Assembly (NCBI GenBank): GCA_016866585.1
Contig: VGMB01000001.1
Span: forward strand, 1-28,257
DNA length: 28,257 bases
From: Chlamydiota bacterium
GTDB taxonomy: Bacteria > Chlamydiota > Chlamydiia > Chlamydiales > Rhabdochlamydiaceae
Reading direction: 5' to 3'
The notes under the pieces were generated by a model. It was not told where the DNA came from. It saw nothing but the letters and a program-made list of their open reading frames with translations, and ran no database searches. A program made the position numbers and the translations under genes. Shown here piece after piece: positions 8,099 to 16,474 of the stretch (the first letter of the stretch is position 1; each line of letters begins with the position of its first letter).

Positions 8099-8887
8099 AT
8101 GCTTTTAGAAAAAGCCGAGAGATTTCTAAAAAAGTTTATGCCTGCAGATAAGATTCAACCTATTGAAGTATTTGTTCGTTATTGTAATTTTTCTGATGTG
8201 AGTGCGCACAAAAAACGACCTATAGACTTCTCTAGACGTTTGTGCTATCAAAACTTTATTCAGACTTTAGAAAATCAAAATAACATAAATGTGACTTTTT
8301 TTTTGGACACCTTCTATCCAATGGAAGGAGATCACTTTATTCTTCAACAGGACAAGTATCCTGTTATTGAAATAAAACATGGGACAGAAGGCGGGTCTTT
8401 CTGCCATATGTTAGATCACGTTCTAGCTAATAAATATTCTTCCGATACAATCATTTATTTTTTAGAAGATGACTATCTACACAGAGATGGTTGGGTCAAT
8501 GTGCTCAGGGAAGGAATTAATATTCCTGGCGTAGATTACGTAACTTTGTATGACCACAAAGATAAATATTTTTTACCTCAATATAAAGGGTTGAAGTCAG
8601 AGTTATTTCTTACAGAGCATGCTCATTGGAGAGAAACACCCTCTACAACTAATACTTATGCTATGAAGTATTCTATATTAAAAAGAGACTATGAACTTCA
8701 CTATGCTTTTTCAAGAGGTGTTAAGATTTCATCGGACCATAAAAAATTTTGTACTCTAAGATCTCAGGGATCTTTATTGGTTTCTCCCATACCAGGCTGG
8801 TCCTGCCATATGGAGCCAGATTACATGTCACCGTGTATAGATTGGACTGCAGTCCAAAATAACCACTTAGTGACATCAAATGCCTAG
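8099..8887 (+). CDS. Putative glycosyltransferase (GT-A-like) of unknown specificity
   Basis: This 262-residue soluble protein has no signal peptide. The central stretch Y-F-L-E-D-D-Y-L-H (about 120-128) looks like the metal- and nucleotide-sugar-binding EDD/DxD motif of GT-A enzymes. It is followed by D-Y-V-T-L-Y-D-H-K-D-K-Y, then H-W-R-E-T-P-S-T-T-N-T-Y-A and, near the end, P-I-P-G-W-S-C-H-M-E with a closing S-P-C-I-D-W. I recall this set of motifs from poorly described glycosyltransferase-like proteins in bacteria and large viruses but cannot name a characterised member. The gene starts 12 nt after the Nudix stop with no clear ribosome-binding site. A T9 run at 8296-8304 lies inside the frame, which is intact as read. 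The acceptor (lipid, protein or glycan) cannot be told from sequence. Confidence 0.6.
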   Translation: MLLEKAERFLKKFMPADKIQPIEVFVRYCNFSDVSAHKKRPIDFSRRLCYQNFIQTLENQNNINVTFFLDTFYPMEGDHFILQQDKYPVIEIKHGTEGGSFCHMLDHVLANKYSSDTIIYFLEDDYLHRDGWVNVLREGINIPGVDYVTLYDHKDKYFLPQYKGLKSELFLTEHAHWRETPSTTNTYAMKYSILKRDYELHYAFSRGVKISSDHKKFCTLRSQGSLLVSPIPGWSCHMEPDYMSPCIDWTAVQNNHLVTSNA

Positions 8888-8991
8888 TTTCTCGTTAAAG
8901 AATTTATATTCTTTAAAATAAATTTAAGAAATGTGGGCAATAAATGTTGGATTTGATATTTTTTTCGCTTTGAATTTAAGGAGACTATTTC

Positions 8992-9558
8992 ATGACCTCT
9001 GCTTGCTTTTCTGTACCTGTTATTGAACGTTTTCAAACGTCATCATGGGTAAAAAATGCTTTGATGGTTGTTGCTGGAAGCATTATTATTGGACTGTCTG
9101 CATATATTTCAGTTCCTTTACCGTTTACTCCAGTCCCTCTGGTTTTACAATGCCATATGGTTTTATTTATCGCGGCTTTACTTGGAAGTAAGAGAGGGTT
9201 CCTTGCTACTGCAGCCTTCATTGCACAGGGTGCACTAGGCCTTCCGGTTTTTGCTGGGGGAAAATGTGGCGTTCTTTGCCTTTTAGGCCCTACTGGCGGC
9301 TATCTCTTTGGATACCTAGCGGCTGCTTATGTTACAGGTTACCTTGTCGAAATGAGTAAGGAGAAAACTGTATCTAAGTCTGTAATGGCTATGTTTGTGG
9401 GTAATATAGTAATTTATTTATTCGGAATGTCATGGCTTTCCACATTTGTTGGAGTACCGTCCGCATTTGGTTTAGGTGTCGCTCCTTTCATTATCGGAGA
9501 CCTCTTAAAACTAATCTTATCTTCAAAAGCGCTTAAGCTATTTTCAAGATCTGTTTAA
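8992..9558 (+). CDS. bioY: Biotin transporter BioY (ECF S component)
   Basis: BioY is the membrane substrate-binding subunit for biotin uptake and works alone or with the shared ECF ATPase and EcfT module. The 188-residue protein has about six hydrophobic segments. It has the family signatures V-P-L-P-F-T-P-V-P-L near 39-48, A-A-L-L-G-S-K-R-G, G-A-L-G-L-P-V-F-A-G-G near 80-90, and the biotin-contact region L-L-G-P-T-G-G-Y-L-F-G-Y. A strong Shine-Dalgarno AAGGAG (8978-8983) lies 8 nt before the ATG. No EcfA or EcfT genes are nearby, so it is either solitary or served by distant genes. The gene stands alone between a 104-bp spacer and a clear terminator. Confidence 0.92.
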   Translation: MTSACFSVPVIERFQTSSWVKNALMVVAGSIIIGLSAYISVPLPFTPVPLVLQCHMVLFIAALLGSKRGFLATAAFIAQGALGLPVFAGGKCGVLCLLGPTGGYLFGYLAAAYVTGYLVEMSKEKTVSKSVMAMFVGNIVIYLFGMSWLSTFVGVPSAFGLGVAPFIIGDLLKLILSSKALKLFSRSV

Positions 9559-9565
9559 TCTTTTT

Positions 9566-9605
9566 AACATCTCACAGTTATTATTCGTGCTGTGAGATGT
9601 TTTTC
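9566..9605 (+). terminator. Intrinsic terminator of bioY
   Basis: A perfect 12-bp inverted repeat (9566-9577 with 9590-9601) has a 12-nt loop. The right arm ends in a run of T (9600-9604). It begins 8 nt after the bioY stop and ends that transcript cleanly before the acyltransferase gene. Confidence 0.85.
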
Positions 9606-9741
9606 CCATAATGTTGCTTTACATTTCTTTCAATCACAAAAAAAAATCTAATTTTGTCTATGCAATTTATGCATAAATACCTTTACTTTCCTAAAAAAGA
9701 TTTGGCATCATGAACTTTATATTTTTAATCGGAGGAATTCT

Positions 9742-12450
9742 GTGGGACGACGATTTAAGCTTTTGATGGTTTTTCTTTTTATGGTTGCCAGGTTCCTATT
9801 AAGGGTTCGGTATAACGTAAAAGTTAAATATTTGACCCCAATCTCAAAAGATAAACCTATTCTTTTTCTTCCTAATCACCCTGCTGAAATCGATCCTATA
9901 CTTTTAATGGTCAACCTTGGCCCTAAATATTTTCCTAAACCTATGGTGGTTGAGCATTTTTATCGTTTAAAAGGTTTTCAATGGATCTTGGATATCGTTG
10001 GGGTTATTCCTATACCTACTATGGAAGAAAAGGCAAACATATGGAGAGGTAAAGAAGTTGCTAAAATATTGGCTGACGTTTCAAAACAAGTGAAAAATGG
10101 CGAGAATTTCGTTATTTATCCTGCTGGTAAACTAAAATCTACAGGTCGAGAGCAGATAGGCGGGGCATCTTTCGTGCACAATTTGCTGCAGGTCTGTCCA
10201 GATATGAATGTAGTCCTCGTAAGAACTACAGGTCTATGGGGTAGTAGCTTTTCAAAAGCGCCTACGGGAAGAAGCCCCGAATTTGGAAAGACATTGTTTA
10301 GAAATATCTGGAGTCTAATCAAAAGTGGAATCTTCTTTCTTCCCAAAAGGCATGTACTCATTGAAATTTCACAAGCTCCAGATACACTCCCTATAACAGC
10401 ACCTAGGGTTGTTTTTAATAAATTCCTTGAAGATTGGTATAATAATCATCCAGATCCAGGACCAGAACCTTTGAATTTAGTTTCATATAGTTGCTGGAAA
10501 GATCAGCTACTTTCAATGTCTCATGCAATTTCATCAGGATCACCAATTAATCATGTGACTGAAATCAATGTTCCTCCGGATGTCGAACATCAGATAAAAC
10601 TTGAAATTGCTTCCCTTGCGAAAGTAGATGCGGCTATTATCCATCGTAAGACACATTTATCGAATGATTTAGGATTGGACTCTTTGGATATTGCTAATCT
10701 TCATATTTATCTCGATAGGAAGTTTGATGTAATAGACTATTCTCCGGGAGATCTTTTAACAGTAGAAGATATTCTTTTAGTTGTATCTGGATCATTCCAA
10801 CGAAAAGATCAGCGTCAGATAAAAGAATCCTCGATACAAATGAAATTTAAATGGCCTAAAGAGCCTTTTAGAAAGCCAGTAAAAGCTCCTATGGGGAAAA
10901 CTATACCTGAAGCTTTTTTTAAGATTTGTGAATACATGGGTAATGCAGCTTCTATCAGTGACGCTAATTCGGGAGTACTAACCTACAAAAAGTTGAAAAT
11001 TGCAGCTTTAGTCTTATCTAAGAAAATTTCACGGTTGGAAGGTGATCGAATCGGCATAATGACACCAGCTTCTGTTGGAACTTACGTTACAATTCTAGCT
11101 TGTCTTTTAGCTAATAAGGTTCCGGTTATGTTGAATTGGACCACAGGCATGCGGGGATTAGATTATGCTAGCGACACTATAAAAATGAATTATGTTCTGA
11201 CTTCGAGATTGTTCTTAGACAAAGCAAACTTAAGGACACTCGGTAAAATTGAATCAAAATTAATATATTTAGAGGATATACGACATAGCATATCCTTTTT
11301 GGATAAAATAAAAGGATGGGTTCAAAGTTTTAAAAAAACAGAGAAATTATTAAGTGAGCTTGACCTGGATTTAAAATCGGCTTACGATCCAGCTGTAATT
11401 TTGTTTACCAGTGGAACAGAATCTCTTCCTAAAGCTGTTCCTTTATCACATGAAAATATACTTTTTAATCAAACATCAGGGTTGAGTTGTGTGAAGCTCA
11501 AAAGGTCTGATTCAGCTTATTGCGTTTTACCCCCCTTTCACTCGTTTGGATTTTCTATAACCGGACTTATGCCAATACTTATTGGGATTAGGGCTTTTTA
11601 TGCACCAGATCCTAATAATAGCAGGGGGATGGTCTCAGATATCAAAACTACAAAAGCCACAATTCTGTTTTGTGCTCCAAGTTTTATCCGTTCTATGTTT
11701 GCTGTGGCCGAACCTGAGGATTTAAAATCCTTAAGATTGATAGTTTCAGGAGCAGAGAAAGCAGTCCAAATTCAGGATTACATAGCTTTAAACTTGCCAA
11801 ATGCAACGTTTCTTGAAGGGTATGGAATCACAGAATGCTCGCCAGTTGTCACTATAGGAAGAGTCGGAGAGCCAATGTTTGGTGTAGGCAAACCCGTGCC
11901 TGGAGTCAAACTCACTATAGTTAATCCTGTTACTAAACAACGTCAGCTTGATTCAGAAGAAGGCGAAATATGTATACATGCGCCGAGTGTTTTCTCAGGA
12001 TACCTTAATCCTGGTCAAAATTCACCTTTTATAGAGATTGATGGTCTTAGATGGTACTTGTCTGGTGATATGGGATTTATTGATAACAAAGGAAATCTTA
12101 TTTTAACGGGAAGATTGAAAAGATTTGTAAAAGTCGGAGGCGAGATGATTAGTCTAGGTGGTTTAGAAGATGAAATAATTCATTTTGCATCTACTAAAGG
12201 TTTAGTTTCAAATGCAATTTCAACTAAGAATTTTGCTCTTTCTGTTAAAGAAAAAAATACAGATAAGCCAGAATTGATTCTTTTTTCCACTGTTCCGTTG
12301 ATAAGAGATGAAATTAATGCTTATTTGAAGGATGCCGGATGGGGAAGGATTATAAAAATTGCTGAAGTTAAAGAATTAGCAGAGATCCCCTTGACTGGTG
12401 TAGGTAAAACAGATTATCGTCTTCTGGATGAACAGTATTTATCAGGGTAA
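9742..12450 (+). CDS. aas: Trimodular PlsC-type acyltransferase / acyl carrier domain / acyl-ACP synthetase (Aas-like)
   Basis: This 902-residue protein has three modules. Residues 1-240 are a lysophospholipid acyltransferase: N-terminal hydrophobic anchor, then the catalytic HX4D box H46-P-A-E-I-D51. Residues about 275-352 look like an acyl carrier domain, with L-G-L-D-S-L-D and the predicted phosphopantetheine serine S314. Residues about 385-902 are an AMP-forming acyl ligase: P-loop L-F-T-S-G-T-E (554-560), G-Y-G-I-T-E-C (693-699), Y-L-S-G-D (772-776), G-R-L-K-R-F-V-K-V-G-G (790-800) and the C-terminal catalytic Lys in T-G-V-G-K-T-D-Y (885-892). E. coli Aas (719 aa) has only the first and last modules, and Chlamydia encodes plsC and aas separately by my recollection. 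It probably activates host or recycled fatty acids and places them on lysophospholipids. GTG start with Shine-Dalgarno GGAGGA (9731-9736). cysS starts 2 nt after its stop. Confidence 0.88.
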   Translation: MGRRFKLLMVFLFMVARFLLRVRYNVKVKYLTPISKDKPILFLPNHPAEIDPILLMVNLGPKYFPKPMVVEHFYRLKGFQWILDIVGVIPIPTMEEKANIWRGKEVAKILADVSKQVKNGENFVIYPAGKLKSTGREQIGGASFVHNLLQVCPDMNVVLVRTTGLWGSSFSKAPTGRSPEFGKTLFRNIWSLIKSGIFFLPKRHVLIEISQAPDTLPITAPRVVFNKFLEDWYNNHPDPGPEPLNLVSYSCWKDQLLSMSHAISSGSPINHVTEINVPPDVEHQIKLEIASLAKVDAAIIHRKTHLSNDLGLDSLDIANLHIYLDRKFDVIDYSPGDLLTVEDILLVVSGSFQRKDQRQIKESSIQMKFKWPKEPFRKPVKAPMGKTIPEAFFKICEYMGNAASISDANSGVLTYKKLKIAALVLSKKISRLEGDRIGIMTPASVGTYVTILACLLANKVPVMLNWTTGMRGLDYASDTIKMNYVLTSRLFLDKANLRTLGKIESKLIYLEDIRHSISFLDKIKGWVQSFKKTEKLLSELDLDLKSAYDPAVILFTSGTESLPKAVPLSHENILFNQTSGLSCVKLKRSDSAYCVLPPFHSFGFSITGLMPILIGIRAFYAPDPNNSRGMVSDIKTTKATILFCAPSFIRSMFAVAEPEDLKSLRLIVSGAEKAVQIQDYIALNLPNATFLEGYGITECSPVVTIGRVGEPMFGVGKPVPGVKLTIVNPVTKQRQLDSEEGEICIHAPSVFSGYLNPGQNSPFIEIDGLRWYLSGDMGFIDNKGNLILTGRLKRFVKVGGEMISLGGLEDEIIHFASTKGLVSNAISTKNFALSVKEKNTDKPELILFSTVPLIRDEINAYLKDAGWGRIIKIAEVKELAEIPLTGVGKTDYRLLDEQYLSG

Positions 12451-12452
12451 TC

Positions 12453-13880
12453 ATGGACAAAGAACCTCAAAAATTAGTTTTATTTAATACAGAAACCAGA
12501 ACAAAACAGCCAGTAATACCACAAAATGGTCATACCATTATGATGTATACATGCGGTCCAACTGTTTATAATTTTGCCCACATTGGAAATTTTCGAACTT
12601 ATGTTTTTGAAGACATTTTAAGAAGAACCATCAAATTTTTCGGTATGGGAATCAATCAAGTGATGAACTTAACTGATATTGATGATAAAACTTTGAAAGG
12701 TGCTATCGAAAATAATACAACGCTAAAAGATTTTACCGAACCTTTTATTAAATCATTTTTTGAAGATTTGGATGCTTTAGGCATTGAAAGAGCCGAAGCT
12801 TATCCTGCGGCTACAAATTATATTGATGAGATGATTAAAATTATTCAACAGCTTGTTGATAACGGTGTTGCATATCAAGGTGGTGAAGGTAGTATATACT
12901 TTTCTATCAAAAAATTCCCAAAGTACGGAAGATTATCCCATTTAAAACTTGATGAATTAGAGGCCGGGGCTTCTGATCGAATTGCTGCTGATGACTATGA
13001 TAAAGAACAGGTTAGTGACTTTGTTCTATGGAAGGCATATGATCCTGAAAGAGATGGTGAAATTTTTTGGGATAGTCCTTTTGGTAAAGGTAGACCTGGA
13101 TGGCATATTGAATGCTCTGCTATGGCTATGAAAATCCTTGGCCAAACGATAGATATACATGTCGGTGGGATTGATAATATGTTTCCTCATCATGAAAATG
13201 AAATTGCTCAGTGCGAAGCATGCACAGGAAAAACCTTTGTAAATCATTGGTTACATTCTGAACATCTTCTTGTAGATCACAAAAAAATGTCCAAAAGACT
13301 AGGTAATTTCTACACACTTAGAGATCTGCTTTCCAAAGGGTTTACGGGTAGAGAAGTTCGCTATTCTTTATTGCAAACACATTATAGAATGCAACTAAAT
13401 TTTACATTCCAAGGTCTTGAAGCAGCACGAAATTCTCTAGATAGATTAGATGCTTTTATTCGAAGAGTAAAAGATGTTAAAATTGAGGGCATTTTTTCCT
13501 TGGTTCAGCCTATCATAGATCGACTCCAAGGGGCATTTGCTTCTGCTATGGCTGATGATTTAAATATCTCTGTTGCCCTTGCATCGGTATTTGATGCGAT
13601 CAGAGAGTTTAATGTGCTTTTAGATGCTTCAAAAATTTCTTCGGAAGATGCATGTAAGATAATAAATGTATTTAAAAGTTTAAATTCTGTTTTGGGCGTT
13701 ATTATATTTGAGGAGGAGGACTTTGTTCCTCAGGATTTACAAGAAGCTTTAGAATCTAGGCAAAGAGCTCGTGCAGAAAAAAATTGGAAAGAGGCTGATC
13801 ATTACAGAAACTATATTCTTTCTCAAGGATATGAAATAGATGATACTCCTAGTGGTGCTCGTCTTAAAAAGAAAAGGTAA
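12453..13880 (+). CDS. cysS: Cysteinyl-tRNA synthetase
   Basis: This class I aminoacyl-tRNA synthetase charges tRNA-Cys. The 475-residue protein has the HIGH-type motif H-I-G-N at 43-46 and K-M-S-K-R at 278-282. The zinc ligands expected from E. coli CysRS are present as C34, C221, H246 and E250, giving cysteine selectivity. The C-terminal helical anticodon-binding domain (about 310-475) is complete. ATG is at 12453, 2 nt after the acyltransferase stop, so the two are co-transcribed. A small winged-helix-like gene follows 4 nt after the stop. Confidence 0.97.
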   Translation: MDKEPQKLVLFNTETRTKQPVIPQNGHTIMMYTCGPTVYNFAHIGNFRTYVFEDILRRTIKFFGMGINQVMNLTDIDDKTLKGAIENNTTLKDFTEPFIKSFFEDLDALGIERAEAYPAATNYIDEMIKIIQQLVDNGVAYQGGEGSIYFSIKKFPKYGRLSHLKLDELEAGASDRIAADDYDKEQVSDFVLWKAYDPERDGEIFWDSPFGKGRPGWHIECSAMAMKILGQTIDIHVGGIDNMFPHHENEIAQCEACTGKTFVNHWLHSEHLLVDHKKMSKRLGNFYTLRDLLSKGFTGREVRYSLLQTHYRMQLNFTFQGLEAARNSLDRLDAFIRRVKDVKIEGIFSLVQPIIDRLQGAFASAMADDLNISVALASVFDAIREFNVLLDASKISSEDACKIINVFKSLNSVLGVIIFEEEDFVPQDLQEALESRQRARAEKNWKEADHYRNYILSQGYEIDDTPSGARLKKKR

Positions 13881-13884
13881 TTTG

Positions 13885-14136
13885 ATGAAAAAAAGTATAA
13901 CTAGAGATGAGCTTTATCTAATTAAGGTTTTAGAGCTTGCGATCAAGCTTGGGGATTATTTTGAGGAAGTAGACCGCTACGCCGTAGGTCAGTCTATGGG
14001 ACAAAATAATAAAAGTGTCGATAATATTGTTAGAATGTTAGCTCAAACGAATTTCGTTAAGAAAGGAGATGGGGACAACATTTTTTTAACACCGCAAGGT
14101 CTTAAATATGTCGAAACTCTAAAGGAAACTAGTTAA
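13885..14136 (+). CDS. Small winged-helix-like protein, unknown function
   Basis: This 83-residue protein starts at ATG 13885, 4 nt after cysS. The frame is open further upstream, but that part lies within cysS in another frame. The pattern of an N-terminal helix with L-Y-L-I-K-V-L-E-L-A, a middle V-D-N-I-V-R-M-L-A-Q helix, then F-V-K-K-G-D-G-D-N-I-F-L-T-P-Q-G-L-K-Y-V fits a winged helix: recognition helix, hairpin wing with L-T-x-x-G, last helix. Such folds bind DNA or RNA or act as protein-interaction modules. I cannot assign a family or a target. It is transcribed with cysS and ends in the shared hairpin against lysS. Confidence 0.7.
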   Translation: MKKSITRDELYLIKVLELAIKLGDYFEEVDRYAVGQSMGQNNKSVDNIVRMLAQTNFVKKGDGDNIFLTPQGLKYVETLKETS

Positions 14137-14168
14137 ATAAAAGGGCCTGTTGCCAGGCCCTTTTATTT
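14135..14168. terminator. Bidirectional intrinsic terminator shared by cysS operon and lysS
   Basis: A perfect 15-bp stem (14135-14149 with 14154-14168) has a TTGC loop and a G+C core (GGGCCTG/CAGGCCC) flanked by A-rich and T-rich arms, so it forms a U-tract terminator on both strands. It fills the whole gap between two convergent genes and includes two bases of the + strand gene's stop codon and one base of the lysS stop codon. Confidence 0.92.
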
Positions 14169-15739
14169 TATTTTTCTTCAGGCTTCATGATAGGGAAAAA
14201 AAGTACGTCCCTAATTGAATGAGCACTTGTAAATAGCATAACAAGTCTATCTAGCCCAATTCCAAGACCGCCTGTTGGTGGCATACCTTGGCATATAGAC
14301 TCGATAAATTCTTCGTCTAAAGGATTGGCTTCTTCGTCTCCCGCTTCTTTTTTTCTAGCTTGATCTTCAAGAAGTTCTCTTTGAAGAACTGGATCATTTA
14401 GCTCGGAGTATGAATTGCAAAACTCGTTGCCTAAGATAAATGTTTCAAATCTTTCTACAAATCGCTCTTTTCTTAGGATAGGATCTCTATGCAGTTTACA
14501 AAGAGGAGTAGTTTCAATAGGATGATCAATTATGTGGTGAGGTTGTATTAGATGCTCTTCAACAAATTCCTCGAATAGTAGCTGTATTAGGATCCCTCTA
14601 GGAGCATTTTTAAGCTTTTCTTCCTCAACACCCTCTTTTCGCAGAATCTCTGTCATCTCTTTTTCCGATAGAGTGTCTACGTCGATTTTTCCATATTCTT
14701 TTATACTTGATTTCATGCTCATTCTCTTCCAAGGAGCCTTCACATCAACTGTAATTTCTTCTTCAGAGTCTTCTTTTTTATAGTGTAGCTTAGTGGTTCC
14801 ATAGAGACTTAAAGCAATTTGTTCAAAAAGATTTTCAGTGAAAGACATCATATCATTGTAGTCCCAGTATGAAGCATAAGCCTCAAGCATAGTAAATTCA
14901 GGATTATGTGTTTTATCAATCCCTTCATTTCTAAATACTTTACCTATTTCATAAACTTTATCGAAACCACCTACAATCAACTTTTTTAAAGGAAGTTCTA
15001 GTGAAATTCTTAGGAACATCTCTTGGTCAAGAGCGTTTAAGTGGGTGGTGAAGGGTCTGGCTTGCGCTCCTCCGTACATGTTTTGTAGTACTGGAGTTTC
15101 AACTTCCATAAAGCCTATTTTTTCAAAATATTCTCTTATTAGACGAAAAATTTTTGATCGTTTTTGAAATGTAGAAATAGTGTCGTTATTAGAAATAAGA
15201 TCTAGCCATCGTTTTCTGTAGCGAACACCTTTGTCTGATAAACCACTATGTTTGTCTGGCAGTGGGAGTAAGGTTTTGCATAGAAGGGTGATTTTTTTTG
15301 CAAATACAGTGAGTTCACCTTTTTGCGTGAAGAAAAGATTTCCTTCAACACCAATAATATCACCAAGATCTAATTTTTTTTCGATGAATTTAATGTCAGT
15401 GATATCAGGAGAATCAAGTCCTTCAACTTTAGTTAGGTCTCGATTAAACATTATTTGAATTCTTCCGGATTCATCTTGAATATGCCCGAAAGCATTCTTT
15501 CCCATCGCTCTAAAAAGAACTAGTCTTCCTGCTACTTTTACCGAAGGAGTTTTGCATTCAGCCGCATCTTCACTATGGCCAAGTTCTTTTCCCTCGAACT
15601 TTTTATTAAGTTCTCCTGCTTGTGCTTCGGGTTGATATTTTGCTGGATATGGTTCTATACCAAGCGATTGTATTTCTGAAAGTTTTTGAGATCTATTCCG
15701 GAACTCCTCGTAGGAGTGGTATTCTGGTTGGATTGTCAT
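14168..15739 (-). CDS. lysS: Lysyl-tRNA synthetase (class II)
   Basis: This class II synthetase charges tRNA-Lys. The 523-residue protein has an N-terminal OB-fold anticodon-binding domain (about 60-170) and a catalytic domain. Motif 1 is around 200-220; motif 2 is F-R-N-E-G-I-D with T-H-N-P-E-F-T-M-L-E; motif 3 is G-G-L-G-I-G-L-D-R-L-V-M-L near the end. The ATG at 15739 has a good sigma-70-type promoter 46 nt upstream (15785-15813), so lysS is not simply the last gene of the kdp transcript. It is convergent with cysS, as I recall for Chlamydia. Confidence 0.97.
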   Translation of the reverse strand: MTIQPEYHSYEEFRNRSQKLSEIQSLGIEPYPAKYQPEAQAGELNKKFEGKELGHSEDAAECKTPSVKVAGRLVLFRAMGKNAFGHIQDESGRIQIMFNRDLTKVEGLDSPDITDIKFIEKKLDLGDIIGVEGNLFFTQKGELTVFAKKITLLCKTLLPLPDKHSGLSDKGVRYRKRWLDLISNNDTISTFQKRSKIFRLIREYFEKIGFMEVETPVLQNMYGGAQARPFTTHLNALDQEMFLRISLELPLKKLIVGGFDKVYEIGKVFRNEGIDKTHNPEFTMLEAYASYWDYNDMMSFTENLFEQIALSLYGTTKLHYKKEDSEEEITVDVKAPWKRMSMKSSIKEYGKIDVDTLSEKEMTEILRKEGVEEEKLKNAPRGILIQLLFEEFVEEHLIQPHHIIDHPIETTPLCKLHRDPILRKERFVERFETFILGNEFCNSYSELNDPVLQRELLEDQARKKEAGDEEANPLDEEFIESICQGMPPTGGLGIGLDRLVMLFTSAHSIRDVLFFPIMKPEEK

Positions 15740-15784
15740 AGTGTTGCTTTAACTTATATTTGTTTGTATTGTGTTATCCTTGGT

Positions 15785-15813
15785 ATTTTAAGATTTTTTC
15801 ATGTTATCTGCAA
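15785..15813 (-). promoter_or_regulatory. Probable lysS promoter
   Basis: On the minus strand the -35 element TTGCAG (15813-15808) and -10 element TAAAAT (15790-15785) are separated by exactly 17 nt. This is close to the sigma-70/sigma-66 consensus and would give a leader of about 40 nt before the lysS ATG. Confidence 0.55.
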
Positions 15814-15852
15814 GGTGATGCTAAAAGTGTTGAAATTATATAGACTAATTTT

Positions 15853-16473
15853 TTAGTTTTTGGGTTGTATTCCTATTGTTGAATTGTTTGAAAATTGCTC
15901 ATCTAAAGCAATATTAAGCTCTAAAACATTTACGTGGGAGAATCCAGATATCCAGGAGCTATGACTGTAATTTTCGACAATTCTAAAGATCTCTTCCTTC
16001 GTAACGTTACGTTCTTTAGCTATGCGGTCACATTGAAGTCTGGCATTTTCTGTACTTATATGAGGATCTAGACCACTAGCAGAAGATGTTACAGCATCTG
16101 CAGGTATAGGTATGCTTTGTCCAAGGCCGTTTAATTTTCTATATTTTTCACACTCGGTTGATATTACGTTTAAGAGAATTTTTGAAGATGGTCCTAGACT
16201 GCTTCCATTTGAATCACATCCATCGTAACCATATGCTCCAGCATAAGATATCCTGGGGTGAAAGTACTTCAAAGAAGAAAAGTTTTGGCCTATTAGCTTA
16301 GATCCTACAAATTTTCCTTCTTTATTCTTAATTAAGGATCCTTCTGACTGATCTTTAAATAAAACGACTGCAATTCCTCGTATAAATAATGGATATATAA
16401 TTCCAATTAGTAAAGTAAGGAAAAGTAATATCTTTATGCTTGGGATCACATGCTCATGTATAAAATGTTTCAT
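15853..16473 (-). CDS. kdpC: Potassium-transporting ATPase subunit KdpC
   Basis: KdpC is the single-span accessory subunit of the KdpFABC pump. The 206-residue protein has one N-terminal membrane segment (about 12-35) and a periplasmic domain. The family motifs are G-S-K-L-I-G-Q near 57-63, F-H-P-R-I-S-Y-A-G-A-Y-G-Y near 71-83, D-S-N-G-S-S-L-G-P-S-S, A-D-A-V-T-S-S-A-S-G-L-D-P-H-I-S, and the C-terminal V-N-V-L-E-L-N-I-A-L-D. It is slightly longer than the E. coli protein (190 aa), with a short extra tail after the L-D. It starts 1 nt after the kdpB stop and is the last gene of the operon. Confidence 0.95.
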   Translation of the reverse strand: MKHFIHEHVIPSIKILLFLTLLIGIIYPLFIRGIAVVLFKDQSEGSLIKNKEGKFVGSKLIGQNFSSLKYFHPRISYAGAYGYDGCDSNGSSLGPSSKILLNVISTECEKYRKLNGLGQSIPIPADAVTSSASGLDPHISTENARLQCDRIAKERNVTKEEIFRIVENYSHSSWISGFSHVNVLELNIALDEQFSNNSTIGIQPKN

Positions 16474-16474
16474 A

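Noticed and set aside
8296..8304. T9 run in the glycosyltransferase gene as a phase-variation or frameshift site
   Set aside because: The frame is intact as read, and a single homopolymer in an AT-rich gene is not evidence of programmed slippage.
8895..8916. 9-bp AT-only hairpin after the glycosyltransferase gene
   Set aside because: It has no G+C core and no T run on the + strand, so it is a poor terminator candidate.
9659..9675. TATGCA-N5-TGCATA inverted repeat upstream of the acyltransferase gene
   Set aside because: It could be an operator, but a 6-bp repeat in AT-rich DNA is weak and no convincing promoter elements frame it.
13026..13317. Minus-strand open frames opposite cysS
   Set aside because: They are antisense to conserved cysS motifs and have no family features.
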